A stretch of 30,998 nucleotides of DNA from an uncultured Clostridium sp. GTDB lineage: Bacteria; Bacillota; Clostridia; Clostridiales; Clostridiaceae. Shown here piece by piece: positions 16,615-24,746 of the stretch. The DNA is taken from contig UQQU01000034.1 in NCBI GenBank assembly GCA_900543325.1, positions 1-30,998 on the forward strand, in the 5' to 3' direction. Below the pieces are notes generated by a model. That model was not told the DNA's origin. It did not search any database and worked only from the letters and a program-made list of their open reading frames with translations. Every line of letters starts with the position of its first letter. Position 1 is the stretch's first letter. Made by a program: the position numbers and the translations under genes.

Positions 16615-17529
16615 ATGGAAGAGTTAAAGGTTAATAAATTAAAACAAATAAGAAAAGTAAAAACGGATAAACTTAAGAAAGAAAAAGTAAAGAAAAAAAC
16701 TAAATATACTGGATTATACTTTGTATTACCAAGTTTAATAGGGGTAGCAGTGTTTACATTGCTTCCCTTCTTAGATGTAATTTTAAGATCTTTTCAAAGT
16801 GCAATTTCAAGAGAGTTTATAGGATTTCAAAATTATACTGAAGTATTTAATAATTCTGCCTTTAAATTAGCAGCTATCAATACTATAAAATTTGTTCTTG
16901 TATGCATACCATTGTTATTATCATTATCATTAATAATAGCTGTAGTATTAAATAAATTTACAGAATCATCAAAGGTATTAAGAACAGCATTTTTAATACC
17001 AATGGCAGTGCCTATAGCTTCAGTAGTATTAATATGGAATATTATTTTTCATGAACAAGGCTTCTTAAGTGCTATGCTAGATAAATTAAATATAGCAGGT
17101 CAAGATTGGATGAGTACAGGATGGGCTTTTTGGATATTAGTATTCAGTTATATATGGAAGAACTTAGGCTACAATATTATCTTATGGTTAGCTGGATTAA
17201 ATTCTATATCTAAAGAGATATATGAATCAGCTAAGGTAGATGGAGCAAGTGATTTTCAGTGCTTTACTAAGATAACAATACCATGCTTAAAGCCTACATT
17301 ATATACGGTAGCAGTATTATCCCTTCTTAATTCATTTAAAGTATTTAGAGAAGCATATTTAGTTGCAGGTGATTATCCAGATAAGAGCATGTATTTATTA
17401 CAACACTTATTTAACAATTGGTTTAGAGAATTAGATTTTAGTAAAATGGCAGCTGCATCTGTACTTATGGCAATAATAATATTTATATTGATTATGCTAT
17501 TACAAAGAGCCTGGGAAAAGCAGGATTAA
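16615..17529 (+). CDS. ABC transporter permease, sugar type (MalF/UgpA-like)
   Basis: Cytoplasmic-membrane permease of 304 aa with six predicted helices after a Lys-rich cytoplasmic N-terminus (1-30). The EAA loop that contacts the ATPase is clear at about 204-224 (ESAKVDGAS, then ITIP). YFVLPSLIGVAVFTLLPF at 35-52 is the typical first helix of the MalF/UgpA group. The start is one base after the stop of the binding-protein gene, so translation is coupled. No ATP-binding subunit is encoded in the operon; Gram-positive sugar importers of this type often share one (MsmX/UgpC-like) encoded elsewhere. Confidence 0.93.
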   Translation: MEELKVNKLKQIRKVKTDKLKKEKVKKKTKYTGLYFVLPSLIGVAVFTLLPFLDVILRSFQSAISREFIGFQNYTEVFNNSAFKLAAINTIKFVLVCIPLLLSLSLIIAVVLNKFTESSKVLRTAFLIPMAVPIASVVLIWNIIFHEQGFLSAMLDKLNIAGQDWMSTGWAFWILVFSYIWKNLGYNIILWLAGLNSISKEIYESAKVDGASDFQCFTKITIPCLKPTLYTVAVLSLLNSFKVFREAYLVAGDYPDKSMYLLQHLFNNWFRELDFSKMAAASVLMAIIIFILIMLLQRAWEKQD

Positions 17530-17547
17530 GGTGAGGTGATTTATACA

Positions 17548-18390
17548 ATGAAGAAAAAGATAGTATTTATTATATTAGTTGCAATATCTATATTTATGTG
17601 CTTCCCAGTTATATTTTTATTAGCAGGTTCATTTATGAGTGTAGATGAATTAAGTACTTATCTTGCACCTGTATTAGCTGAAAAAGGTAAAGGATATGTA
17701 AGTTGGGGGTTACTGCCTAGTTATCCTACTTTACGAGCATATGTAGAATTATTATTTGATACTCCAGAGTTCTTTGTGATGTTTTGGAACTCTGTAAAAA
17801 TAGTATTTTTATCAGTAGCTGGACAACTTATAGTTGGTATTCCAGCAGCTTGGGGATTTGCAAGATATAAGTTTCCCTTTAAGAAAGTGTTATTCACTAT
17901 TTATATAGTAGTAATGTTAATGCCTTTCCAAGTTACAATGTTATCAAGTTACTTAGTATTAGATAAGTTACATCTTCTTAATACCCATGGAAGTATAATA
18001 TTACCTGCTATATTTTCAACATTTTCAGTATTTATAATGTATAGATTCTTTTGTAATATACCAGAGTCAATTATTGAATCAGCAAGAATAGATGGTGCTA
18101 GTGAAATTGTTATTTTTGCTAAGATAGGGATTCCATTAGGAATGCCAGGTATAATGTCAGCTGTTGTATTACAATTCCTAGAATATTGGAATTTAATAGA
18201 GCAACCATTAACATTTTTAAAAGATAAGGCTTTATGGCCATTATCAATTTATTTACCAAATATTACTTTAGAAAATGCTGATATAGCATTTACAGCATCT
18301 GCTGTAACATTAATAGCAGCTATAATAGTATTTTTTGCAGGTCAAAGCTATTTAGAGCAAGGTATTGCAGCATCAGCAGTAAAGGAATGA
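17548..18390 (+). CDS. ABC transporter permease, sugar type (MalG/UgpE-like)
   Basis: Second permease, 280 aa from ATG 17548; GTG 17536 is also open but forms part of the AGGTGAGGTGA ribosome binding site. Six hydrophobic helices are present, and the EAA loop is at about 177-196 (ESARIDGASE, then IGIPLGMP). PFQVTMLSSYLVLDKLHLLN is characteristic of the MalG/UgpE group. It pairs with the preceding permease to form the channel. The first extracytoplasmic loop (about 30-75) is longer than usual for MalG relatives, which might reflect contact with the enlarged binding protein; that is inference. Confidence 0.92.
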   Translation: MKKKIVFIILVAISIFMCFPVIFLLAGSFMSVDELSTYLAPVLAEKGKGYVSWGLLPSYPTLRAYVELLFDTPEFFVMFWNSVKIVFLSVAGQLIVGIPAAWGFARYKFPFKKVLFTIYIVVMLMPFQVTMLSSYLVLDKLHLLNTHGSIILPAIFSTFSVFIMYRFFCNIPESIIESARIDGASEIVIFAKIGIPLGMPGIMSAVVLQFLEYWNLIEQPLTFLKDKALWPLSIYLPNITLENADIAFTASAVTLIAAIIVFFAGQSYLEQGIAASAVKE

Positions 18391-18396
18391 TAATTT

Positions 18397-19701
18397 ATGA
18401 GTAAAAAAGAAAAAATAAAAAAAGTTATAAATTTTAAATATGTGAAAAAAGGAAAAGATACGTTACAGAAGAAAGCAGTAAAAGCATTGTTTGCTTTTTT
18501 AATATTGATGATAGGATGTACAATGCTATCTAGAGCTGCAGATTCTATGACTATACCAAGAGTTAAAGTTGATAAGCCAAAGACTAAAACAATAATAGAT
18601 GAAATTACGGCTAAAGGTGTAGTTGTAAAAAATAGAGAAGAAAAAATTTCTGTAGTTGAAGGTCTTAAGATTAATTATGTAAATATAAGTGAAGGTTCAA
18701 ATATTAAAGTTGGAGATACCTTAGTTGAACTTGATACAGAAGATTTAGAAAAAAAGATTAATGAAATTAAAGAAAATATAGCACAAGAGCAAAAGACTTT
18801 GTCACGTGCCACAGAAGATTATAATAAAGCTATAAATACTAAAAAACAAGCAGTACAAAGTGCTTTAAATGAAATGAATGCAGCAAAGCAAGCATTAGAT
18901 AATTATTCAAAATTAAGTGATGAAGAAAAGGATCCAGGAACAGAAGAAAGCCTATATTCTGATTATCAATCAAAGAAGTCTATGTATGATGAAGCTGTTG
19001 TTGAGTCAAATGATACTGTAGATTTAGATAGAGCTCTTCAAGACACAAAGGATTCTCTTAAAATTGATGAATATAATAAAGAACTTGCAAAACTTCAACC
19101 TTTATTAGATGCTAGTGGAAAAATTATTTCAGAAAAAGAGGGAATAGTTACTAGTGTCGTTGCAGAAAATGGTGGAGTTACAACTGATACTATAGCATCA
19201 ATTGCAGATAAGAATGAAGGATATAAATTTGTTGGACAAATTGATAAGGAAAATAGAGCTTCAATAAAACAAGGGCAAACTGTTGCTTTAAATTTAGGTA
19301 CTTATGGTATTATTGAAAATTTGACTATTAACTCTATTTCTAGAAATCAAGATAATGCTGATATTTTAAATGTAACAGTTGTTTTACCAGTAGGAATAGG
19401 AGAAATTGATGATAGTGGAGAAATTGTAGTTTCAAGTAAATCAAAGAAATATGGTACATGTGTTCCTTTAGCAGCATTAAGACAAGGTGATGGTACTGAT
19501 TATTATGTGTTAGTTGTTACTGAAAAAGAAACTGTATTAGGTGAAGAGTTAACAGCCAAAAGAGTTGATGTAAAAGTTGAAAAAAGAGATGGTGAATACG
19601 CAGCAGTAACTGAAGGCACATTAGGAAGAAATGATAAAATAATTATTGATAGCAATAAAATAGTAGAAGATGGCGATAGAGTTCGCCTGGAGACTGAATG
19701 A
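18397..19701 (+). CDS. MacA/HlyD-type periplasmic adaptor-like protein
   Basis: Membrane fusion protein of 434 aa. A basic N-terminus is followed by one helix (about 28-46) that anchors it in the membrane. Then come a barrel/lipoyl-like half-motif around KGVVVKNREEKISVVEGLKI and EGSNIKVGDTLVELD (about 72-113), a coiled-coil hairpin (about 115-240), the second lipoyl half (SEKEGIVTSVVAENGGVTT) and beta-barrel domains to the C-terminus. Such adaptors normally serve exporters such as MacAB. Here the gene follows two importer permeases by six bases and overlaps the next gene by ATGA, so it belongs to this operon. Its role with an importer is unknown; bridging the membrane complex to the cell wall or lipoprotein is one idea. 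Confidence 0.88.
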   Translation: MSKKEKIKKVINFKYVKKGKDTLQKKAVKALFAFLILMIGCTMLSRAADSMTIPRVKVDKPKTKTIIDEITAKGVVVKNREEKISVVEGLKINYVNISEGSNIKVGDTLVELDTEDLEKKINEIKENIAQEQKTLSRATEDYNKAINTKKQAVQSALNEMNAAKQALDNYSKLSDEEKDPGTEESLYSDYQSKKSMYDEAVVESNDTVDLDRALQDTKDSLKIDEYNKELAKLQPLLDASGKIISEKEGIVTSVVAENGGVTTDTIASIADKNEGYKFVGQIDKENRASIKQGQTVALNLGTYGIIENLTINSISRNQDNADILNVTVVLPVGIGEIDDSGEIVVSSKSKKYGTCVPLAALRQGDGTDYYVLVVTEKETVLGEELTAKRVDVKVEKRDGEYAAVTEGTLGRNDKIIIDSNKIVEDGDRVRLETE

Positions 19702-20927
19702 TAAGGTATTTAAAGTACATAGTTAGAATAATTCTTATATTTGCTTTAATTATGTGCTGGGGAATATCTTTAGGTTATGCAAATAATATAGGAAGTGAAA
19801 ATAAAACTTTAAATTTCTATTTTGAAAATGAAAATTATAACACAGAGCTCATTAAGACTATAAAAGAAGCTAATCCAGAGTTAGCTGTAGTAGGATGGTC
19901 TGAAGAGTCATTACAATCTGCTAATAATCCTGATTTAGGGAAAACAGCCAGTGATTTAGATGTTCTAATTATAAAGGGGTCATCTAATTTATTAGTTAAG
20001 GGATCAAACTTATTTGCTGATGATTTAGAAGGGTGTTTAATAGATAGTGATACATCTTATAAGTTGTTTGGAAGTAGTAATTGTGTAGGAAGAGAGATTG
20101 TTTATAATGATAGAACTTTAATTGTAAGAGGGATTTTAAAGGGTTCTAAAGCAAATATTATGATTCAAGCTACTGAAGATTCCTCGCAGGTTTTAGATGG
20201 ATTAACAATAGATGGTACAGGATTAACATTAAATAAGATTGAAGATTTTAAAATGAAATTTGGAATTAATGAAATGGCTATTAGCGGAAATATCTATCAT
20301 ATTATAGCAAAGTTTATATCACTAATATTTCCAATTATCGCTTTAGTATTGATTTTAATTAAAGTAATAACTAGTTTATTTAAATCAAGAAATAAACCAA
20401 TTTTAGTAAGTCTATATATTTTAATGGCTATTGCTTCTATATTTATATTTTTTAAGGTTACAAATATTAAAATTTCTATTCCATTAGATATGATTCCAAA
20501 TAAGTGGTCTGACTTTGATTTTTGGAGTAAGATGGGGAAAGAATACAAAGAAAAGTTTGAGTATGTACTTTATATGAAAAAGTATGGAGTTGATATTTAT
20601 AATATAGAAAACTTATTAAAATCAGTATTATACTCAATATTTACAGTAATATTATTTGTAATTAACTTAAGGATAATAAAAATAAATAATATTAAAACAT
20701 TGATAATTAATAATGGAGTTTCAATACTTTGTTCATTTGTTGCTATATTAATGATTTGGGATAAGTACAATTTTGATGTAAACATAAATATGATATGGTT
20801 AATATATCCTTTATATCTTTGTGAAGATTATTTTATAAAGGTTCATGGAAAGTATTTAATTTATGAAGAAGAAGTAAATACTGAAGTGAAAAATAATGAT
20901 ATAATAGATGAAGCAGTTTGTGAATAG
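19698..20927 (+). CDS. Membrane protein with MacB-like extracytoplasmic domain
   Basis: Protein of 409 aa whose start overlaps the adaptor stop (ATGA). A helix at about 9-29 is followed by an outside domain (30-197) resembling the MacB periplasmic core of FtsX/MacB permeases: GSNLFADDLEGCLIDSDTS, then LFGSSNCVGREIVYNDRTL, then VRGIL. At least five hydrophobic segments follow (about 200-222, 236-254, 308-326, 336-352, 357-375). A typical MacB/FtsX permease has four helices and a partner ATPase domain; here there is no ATPase and the membrane part looks different. The adaptor-MacB-like order mimics MacAB. I infer that the pair forms a module with the importer permeases. The MacB similarity is judged by eye. 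Confidence 0.68.
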   Translation: MIRYLKYIVRIILIFALIMCWGISLGYANNIGSENKTLNFYFENENYNTELIKTIKEANPELAVVGWSEESLQSANNPDLGKTASDLDVLIIKGSSNLLVKGSNLFADDLEGCLIDSDTSYKLFGSSNCVGREIVYNDRTLIVRGILKGSKANIMIQATEDSSQVLDGLTIDGTGLTLNKIEDFKMKFGINEMAISGNIYHIIAKFISLIFPIIALVLILIKVITSLFKSRNKPILVSLYILMAIASIFIFFKVTNIKISIPLDMIPNKWSDFDFWSKMGKEYKEKFEYVLYMKKYGVDIYNIENLLKSVLYSIFTVILFVINLRIIKINNIKTLIINNGVSILCSFVAILMIWDKYNFDVNINMIWLIYPLYLCEDYFIKVHGKYLIYEEEVNTEVKNNDIIDEAVCE

Positions 20928-20974
20928 CAGGCTGTTTCTTTTTTAAATACAATATTATTAACGGAGGAAAAATT

Positions 20975-21223
20975 ATGAGAGATATATCTAATTCTAAAGG
21001 AAAGATTTTCAGACATTTTAAGGGAGATTTATATTTAGTTGAAGACTTTGTTAAGCATTCAGAAACTCAAGAAACTATGGTTCTTTATAGAGCTTTATAT
21101 GGGGAATGCGGACTTTTTGTAAGACCTTATGATATGTTTGTTGAAGAAGTTCCAGAGGGAAAAGTTAATCCAACTGGACAAAAATATAGATTCCAAGAAT
21201 TTGAAGTCAAAAGCGTAAAATAA
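20975..21223 (+). CDS. DUF1653 domain protein
   Basis: Small cytoplasmic protein of 82 aa, with GGAGG seven bases before ATG. It matches the DUF1653 pattern: RHFKGDLYLVEDFVKHSET, then MVLYRALYG and LFVRPYDMFVEEV, ending in RFQEFEV. The domain is a small SH3-like beta fold of unknown function in many Firmicutes. It is 47 bp downstream of the membrane protein with no terminator between them, so it is the likely last gene of the operon, though its function need not be related. Confidence 0.88.
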   Translation: MRDISNSKGKIFRHFKGDLYLVEDFVKHSETQETMVLYRALYGECGLFVRPYDMFVEEVPEGKVNPTGQKYRFQEFEVKSVK

Positions 21224-21237
21224 CTAAATTGCGCACC

Positions 21238-21453
21238 ACATGGAAGCGAAAAATGAAATATTTATTTTCCGGGAACGGTGAAATTTTCGCCTAGAATTTA
21301 TATCTTTGTTCCATTGAACTTGCTAAAGTTGTAAAAGCCGCTAACGCTTCAATACAACTTCTTTACGCAAGTTCAATTCCACAAAGATTAAATTCTACGG
21401 CTCAATTTCAATGTTCCCTCCAAATTAATATTTCATTTTTTCTTTCTCCATGT
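21238..21453. repeat. Long imperfect inverted repeat, arms ~100 bp
   Basis: The left arm (21238-21338) and the reverse complement of the right arm (about 21346-21453) align almost end to end at roughly 80% identity by eye. Shared blocks are ACATGGA, AAAATGAAATATT, GGGAAC, TGAAATT, TAGAATTTA, ATCTTTGT, ATTGAACTTGC and AGTTGTA. The apex is AAGC-CGCTAAC-GCTT. The element is visibly richer in G and C than its surroundings. CGCACC occurs on each side (21232-21237 and 21466-21471). There is no transposase. It could be a MITE-like element, a large structured RNA, or a processed repeat. It follows the operon but has no T-run, so it is not an ordinary terminator. The rest of 21454-21590 holds only a 37-codon open frame (21484-21597) that I do not believe. 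Confidence 0.75.
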
Positions 21454-21594
21454 ATCTGCTTATAACGCACCCCTTTATAGTTAATGTTTTGTGCTATAAG
21501 CTGTTTTGATAGGATAGTTAATATTAGGGCTATTAAAGTATTTTCAGATGTAGCATTTGATGGTGGAGTAAAGCTATCTATGTTAGTAGTACTA

Positions 21595-21616
21595 TAATCT
21601 TAAAATAATCTTAAAA
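21595..21616 (+). promoter_or_regulatory. Tandem 11-bp repeat, likely OmpR-type operator
   Basis: TAATCTTAAAA occurs twice in immediate succession (21595-21605 and 21606-21616), a perfect 11-bp period typical of binding sites for OmpR/PhoB-family dimers. A TATAAT (21668-21673) lies downstream, just before the response-regulator gene, suggesting autoregulation. Confidence 0.55.
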
Positions 21617-21693
21617 ATACACTAAATGTTTAATTTATATGTTAGACTTTTAGTAAAGAACTAGATATATAATAAGTGAGGAGAATGAGATTA

Positions 21694-22368
21694 ATGAGAT
21701 TATTACTTGTTGAGGATGAAATACAGCTTTCAGAAGCACTTAATCAAATATTAACTAAAAATAAATATGTAGTTGATGCTGTATATAATGGGGAAGATGG
21801 ATTAGATTATGGATTAACAGATATATATGATGTAATAGTGTTAGATATTATGCTGCCTAAACTTAATGGTTTAGAAGTTCTTAGAAGGTTAAGGAAAGAG
21901 AATATAAAAACTCCTGTTATTCTATTAACAGCTAAGGGAGAAATTGAAGATAAGGTTAAAGGATTAGATAGTGGGGCTGATGATTATTTAGCAAAACCAT
22001 TTGCAACTGAGGAATTATTAGCAAGATTAAGAGCGTTGACTAGAAGACAAGGAGAAATTATAAATGATAATATTTTAGAAGTTGGAGATATTAAATTAAA
22101 TATTTCTACTTATGAATTAGAGGGACCTTATAATAGTATTAAACTTTCTTTAAAGGAGTTTGAGATTATAAGATGTTTTATGCAAAGACCAAAAACAATA
22201 TTAACTAAAGATGAGTTAATAAGTAAAATATGGGGATATGATTCAGATGCAGAGTATAACAATATAGAGGTATATATTTCTTTTTTAAGAAAAAAACTTG
22301 GATATGTTGCATCTACTACCAGTATAACTACAGTAAGAGGTGTTGGTTATAAGTTGGAGGAAAGTTAG
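21694..22368 (+). CDS. OmpR-family response regulator
   Basis: DNA-binding response regulator of 224 aa. ATG 21694 is chosen because GAGGAG (21678-21683) lies ten bases upstream; GTG 21676 and ATG 21685 overlap that site. The receiver has the acidic pair E7-D8, phosphoacceptor D51 (VIVLDIMLP), T79 and K101. Residues about 125-224 are the winged-helix domain (LSLKEFEIIRCFMQ, then YISFLRKKLG and TVRGVGYKLE). The kinase gene starts two bases after its stop, so they form one operon. The tandem 11-bp repeat upstream is a candidate self-binding site. Confidence 0.95.
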   Translation: MRLLLVEDEIQLSEALNQILTKNKYVVDAVYNGEDGLDYGLTDIYDVIVLDIMLPKLNGLEVLRRLRKENIKTPVILLTAKGEIEDKVKGLDSGADDYLAKPFATEELLARLRALTRRQGEIINDNILEVGDIKLNISTYELEGPYNSIKLSLKEFEIIRCFMQRPKTILTKDELISKIWGYDSDAEYNNIEVYISFLRKKLGYVASTTSITTVRGVGYKLEES

Positions 22369-22370
22369 GA

Positions 22371-23585
22371 ATGTTTAAAAAGCTGAAAATAAAATTTGTG
22401 TTAATTAATATGGGACTTTTAACAGCAGTATTTATAGGTATATTTGGAACTATATATTTAAGCACAGCTTATAGTATTGAAAAGGAGATGCGTATGCAAT
22501 TATGGAGTAATATTATGGTTGCTCCACAACAAAAACCAATTCCTAAAAATAATAGAATGGATATGACAATAAAAATAGATTTAGATAATACTAACGAGGT
22601 AGTTGCTGTTTCTTCTAAATTGAATACTGATGATTTGGATATAAATGATATTGTTACAAAGGTTATTAATGGTAGCGAAGACATTAATACAATAAAAATT
22701 AATGGTGAAAGTTTTGCATATTTAAAGCAAGATATAGGAAATGGTAAAAGGATAGTACTAATGAGTAAATCATTTCAACAGGATATGTTATGGAGCTTAT
22801 TAAGAATATTTATTGGAGTAGGCTCATTAAGTCTAGTTGTATTATTTTTTATAAGTATATATTTTACTAATAAAGCTATAAATCCATTAGAAGAAACATT
22901 TAAAAAGCAAAAGCAATTTATAGCAGATGCATCACATGAACTTAGAACGCCATTAACTATTATTAAGACTAATGTTTCATTATTAAGGGAGAATGAGTTG
23001 GAGACTATACAGAGTCAGAAAAAATGGATTAATTATATAGATTCCCAAGCTAGTAGAATGTCAACATTAATTAATGAGATGTTGTCATTAGCAAATCTAG
23101 ATGCAAATAGGAAGAAGGAAGAAAGAATTAATATTAATTTAAGTAAGATGTTGAGTGATACGTTACTTGTTTTTGAAGTAGTAATATTTGAAAAAGGGCT
23201 AATCTTAGAAGAAGATATCGTCAATGATATATTTATAAATGGAGAGAAGGATCAAATTAAAAAGCTTATAAGTATATTAATGGACAATGCTATTAAATAT
23301 ACTAATGATAATGGAAAAATATTAGTATCTCTTAAGGCCGAAAGAAATAAGGCTAAATTAATAATTAAAAATACTGGTGAAGGTATAAAAAAGGAACATT
23401 TAGAAAAGATATTTGAAAGATTTTATAGAGTTGATGATTCAAGAGATAGAGGAACTGGCGGGTATGGACTTGGGCTTTCTATAGCAAAAGCTATAGTTGA
23501 TGATCATAAAGGTAAAATACATGCTGAAAGTATAATAAATAATGAAACATCATTTATTGTGGAATTGCCTTTAATTATAGGATAA
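22371..23585 (+). CDS. Membrane sensor histidine kinase
   Basis: Partner kinase, 404 aa. Two membrane helices (about 9-31 and 141-165) flank an extracytoplasmic sensor region of about 110 residues without a recognised domain. HisKA has H189 in DASHELRTPLT. The ATPase region has N-box ILMDNAIKYTND, a G1 box that reads NTGEGI in place of the usual DxGxGI, the F-box FERFYRVDDSRDR and G2 GYGLGLSIAKAI. Asp to Asn in the first G1 position is unusual but occurs in active kinases. Only a short HAMP-like linker (NKAINPLEETFKKQ) is seen. The signal is unknown. Confidence 0.94.
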   Translation: MFKKLKIKFVLINMGLLTAVFIGIFGTIYLSTAYSIEKEMRMQLWSNIMVAPQQKPIPKNNRMDMTIKIDLDNTNEVVAVSSKLNTDDLDINDIVTKVINGSEDINTIKINGESFAYLKQDIGNGKRIVLMSKSFQQDMLWSLLRIFIGVGSLSLVVLFFISIYFTNKAINPLEETFKKQKQFIADASHELRTPLTIIKTNVSLLRENELETIQSQKKWINYIDSQASRMSTLINEMLSLANLDANRKKEERININLSKMLSDTLLVFEVVIFEKGLILEEDIVNDIFINGEKDQIKKLISILMDNAIKYTNDNGKILVSLKAERNKAKLIIKNTGEGIKKEHLEKIFERFYRVDDSRDRGTGGYGLGLSIAKAIVDDHKGKIHAESIINNETSFIVELPLIIG

Positions 23586-23624
23586 GTTTAAAGTAAAAAG
23601 TAATTTAATAATTAATGTGTTAGG

Positions 23625-23712
23625 AAGACTATTGTAACTTAGGTTGTAATAGTCTTTTGTTATATTAAATCTTAAGAATTTCTTTAGATTTAATATAACA
23701 TCTTTTTTATTT
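23625..23712 (+). terminator. Two tandem terminators after the two-component operon
   Basis: First hairpin: AAGACTATT (23625-23633) with AATAGTCTT (23648-23656), followed by TTGTT. Second: TGTTATATTAAATCT (23658-23672) with its exact complement (23686-23700), followed by TCTTTTTTA. Confidence 0.85.
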
Positions 23713-23771
23713 ATTAGAGATATTATACAATTATAATTAGGAATAAAAGGATAAAATTGGGGGATGAAAAT

Positions 23772-24281
23772 ATGGATGCTAATAGTATTTTAAATTATTT
23801 GTCGCAGTATGGTGTATTATTTATATTTATAATTGTATTTTTAGAGTATTTAAATCTACCAGGGCTTCCAGCAGGAATAATAATGCCGTTAGCAGGGGTA
23901 TGGATATCAAGAGGAGAAATGAATTTTCCTTTTGTGTTAATATTATCGGTTATAGCTGGAGTAATTGGAAGTTGGGTTTTATATTTTTTAGGGTTTTATG
24001 GAGGAAACTTTTTATTAGATAAATATACTAAGAAATTTCCAAAGCAAAAGAATTACATAGATGAAAAGTTAGAGTATTTAAGAAGTAAAGGGCATATTGG
24101 TGTATTTGTAAGTAGACTTATTCCAGTTGCAAGAACTATAATTGCAATACCAGCAGGAGTACTTAAAATGAACTTTTTTAAGTATACAGTATATTCGGCT
24201 TTAGGAATATTAATATGGAATGGTGCATTTATTTCAGCAGGATATATTTTAGGTGAAGGTATTTTTAAATATATAAGTTAA
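23772..24281 (+). CDS. DedA-family membrane protein
   Basis: DedA/SNARE-associated (PF09335) membrane protein of 169 aa from ATG 23772, eight bases after GGGGG; the upstream TTG at 23757 overlaps this site. Family marks are an N-terminal helix followed by LEYLNLPGLPAGIIMPLAG (a re-entrant segment with conserved acidic E and Pro-Gly), GSWVLYFLGFYGG, and the FVSRLIPVARTIIAIPAG signature with its two essential arginines. DedA proteins are proposed undecaprenyl-phosphate or phospholipid flippases dependent on the proton gradient. It has its own terminators on both sides. Confidence 0.93.
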   Translation: MDANSILNYLSQYGVLFIFIIVFLEYLNLPGLPAGIIMPLAGVWISRGEMNFPFVLILSVIAGVIGSWVLYFLGFYGGNFLLDKYTKKFPKQKNYIDEKLEYLRSKGHIGVFVSRLIPVARTIIAIPAGVLKMNFFKYTVYSALGILIWNGAFISAGYILGEGIFKYIS

Positions 24282-24307
24282 TATATGGATAATCAATGAA
24301 TATTTTT

Positions 24308-24352
24308 CCTCATGAGAAAGGCAATTAATTTCTTTCCTCAGGGGGATTTTTT
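24308..24352 (+). terminator. Terminator of the DedA gene
   Basis: CCTCATGAGAAAG (24308-24320) pairs imperfectly with CTTTCCTCAGGGG (24332-24344), then GATTTTTT. Confidence 0.6.
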
Positions 24353-24419
24353 AAGAAAATCTTTAGAATTATATATAGTTGTTGTTTAGTTTCTAGAATT
24401 ATTATTGGTACTATAGTAA

Positions 24420-24433
24420 ATGAACATGTTCAT
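24420..24433. promoter_or_regulatory. Perfect 14-bp palindrome upstream of regulator remnant
   Basis: ATGAACATGTTCAT reads the same on both strands and lies about 30 bp upstream of the truncated response-regulator gene. It is probably a left-over operator of the lost two-component locus. Confidence 0.35.
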
Positions 24434-24460
24434 AAAAATAAAAAAAGGGGGGTAAAGAAA

Positions 24461-24550
24461 ATGAATAATATGAGCTCATATAATGTTTTAGTAGTAGAGG
24501 ATGAAAATGATATAGCAATTGCAATTGAGGCATATTTAAATATCAAATGA
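24461..24550 (+). pseudogene. Response regulator remnant (N-terminal 29 codons)
   Basis: With its ribosome binding site (GGGGGG) intact, the frame encodes a receiver start, YNVLVVEDENDIAIAIEAYL, then meets a stop where a kinase fragment begins. All the rest of the regulator is missing, as if one deletion joined it to the kinase remnant. Confidence 0.82.
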
Positions 24551-24746
24551 TTTAAAGACTCCCTTAACAGCGATAATTACTTATTTAGAAAGAATATGCC
24601 AGAAGGAAAGGTGATACTACCTTTAGATAGTCAACGTACATTTAGAGTATTTGAAAACTTAATAATTAATACGACTAAATATGCAATGCCTAATACAAGA
24701 GTATTTATTGATATTATTGAAAATGAAGATAATGTTGACATAATAA
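24546..24746 (+). pseudogene. Histidine kinase remnant (VanS-like)
   Basis: The first piece encodes NDLKTPLTAIITYLERICQ, the region just after a phosphoacceptor His (the His itself is lost). After a frame shift near 24598, a second piece encodes LPLDSQRTFRVFENLIINTT and KYAMPNTRVFIDI, the N-box of the ATPase domain in a VanS-type kinase. It stops abruptly where a surface-protein fragment starts. Confidence 0.8.

Noticed and set aside
21484..21597. 37-codon open frame after the long inverted repeat
   Set aside because: No ribosome binding site, no recognisable similarity, and its end overlaps the tandem operator repeat.
23633..23649. GTAAC-N4-GTTGT resembling the stress palindrome
   Set aside because: It forms the upper stem of a terminator hairpin, one half deviates, and no promoter or start follows at the right spacing.
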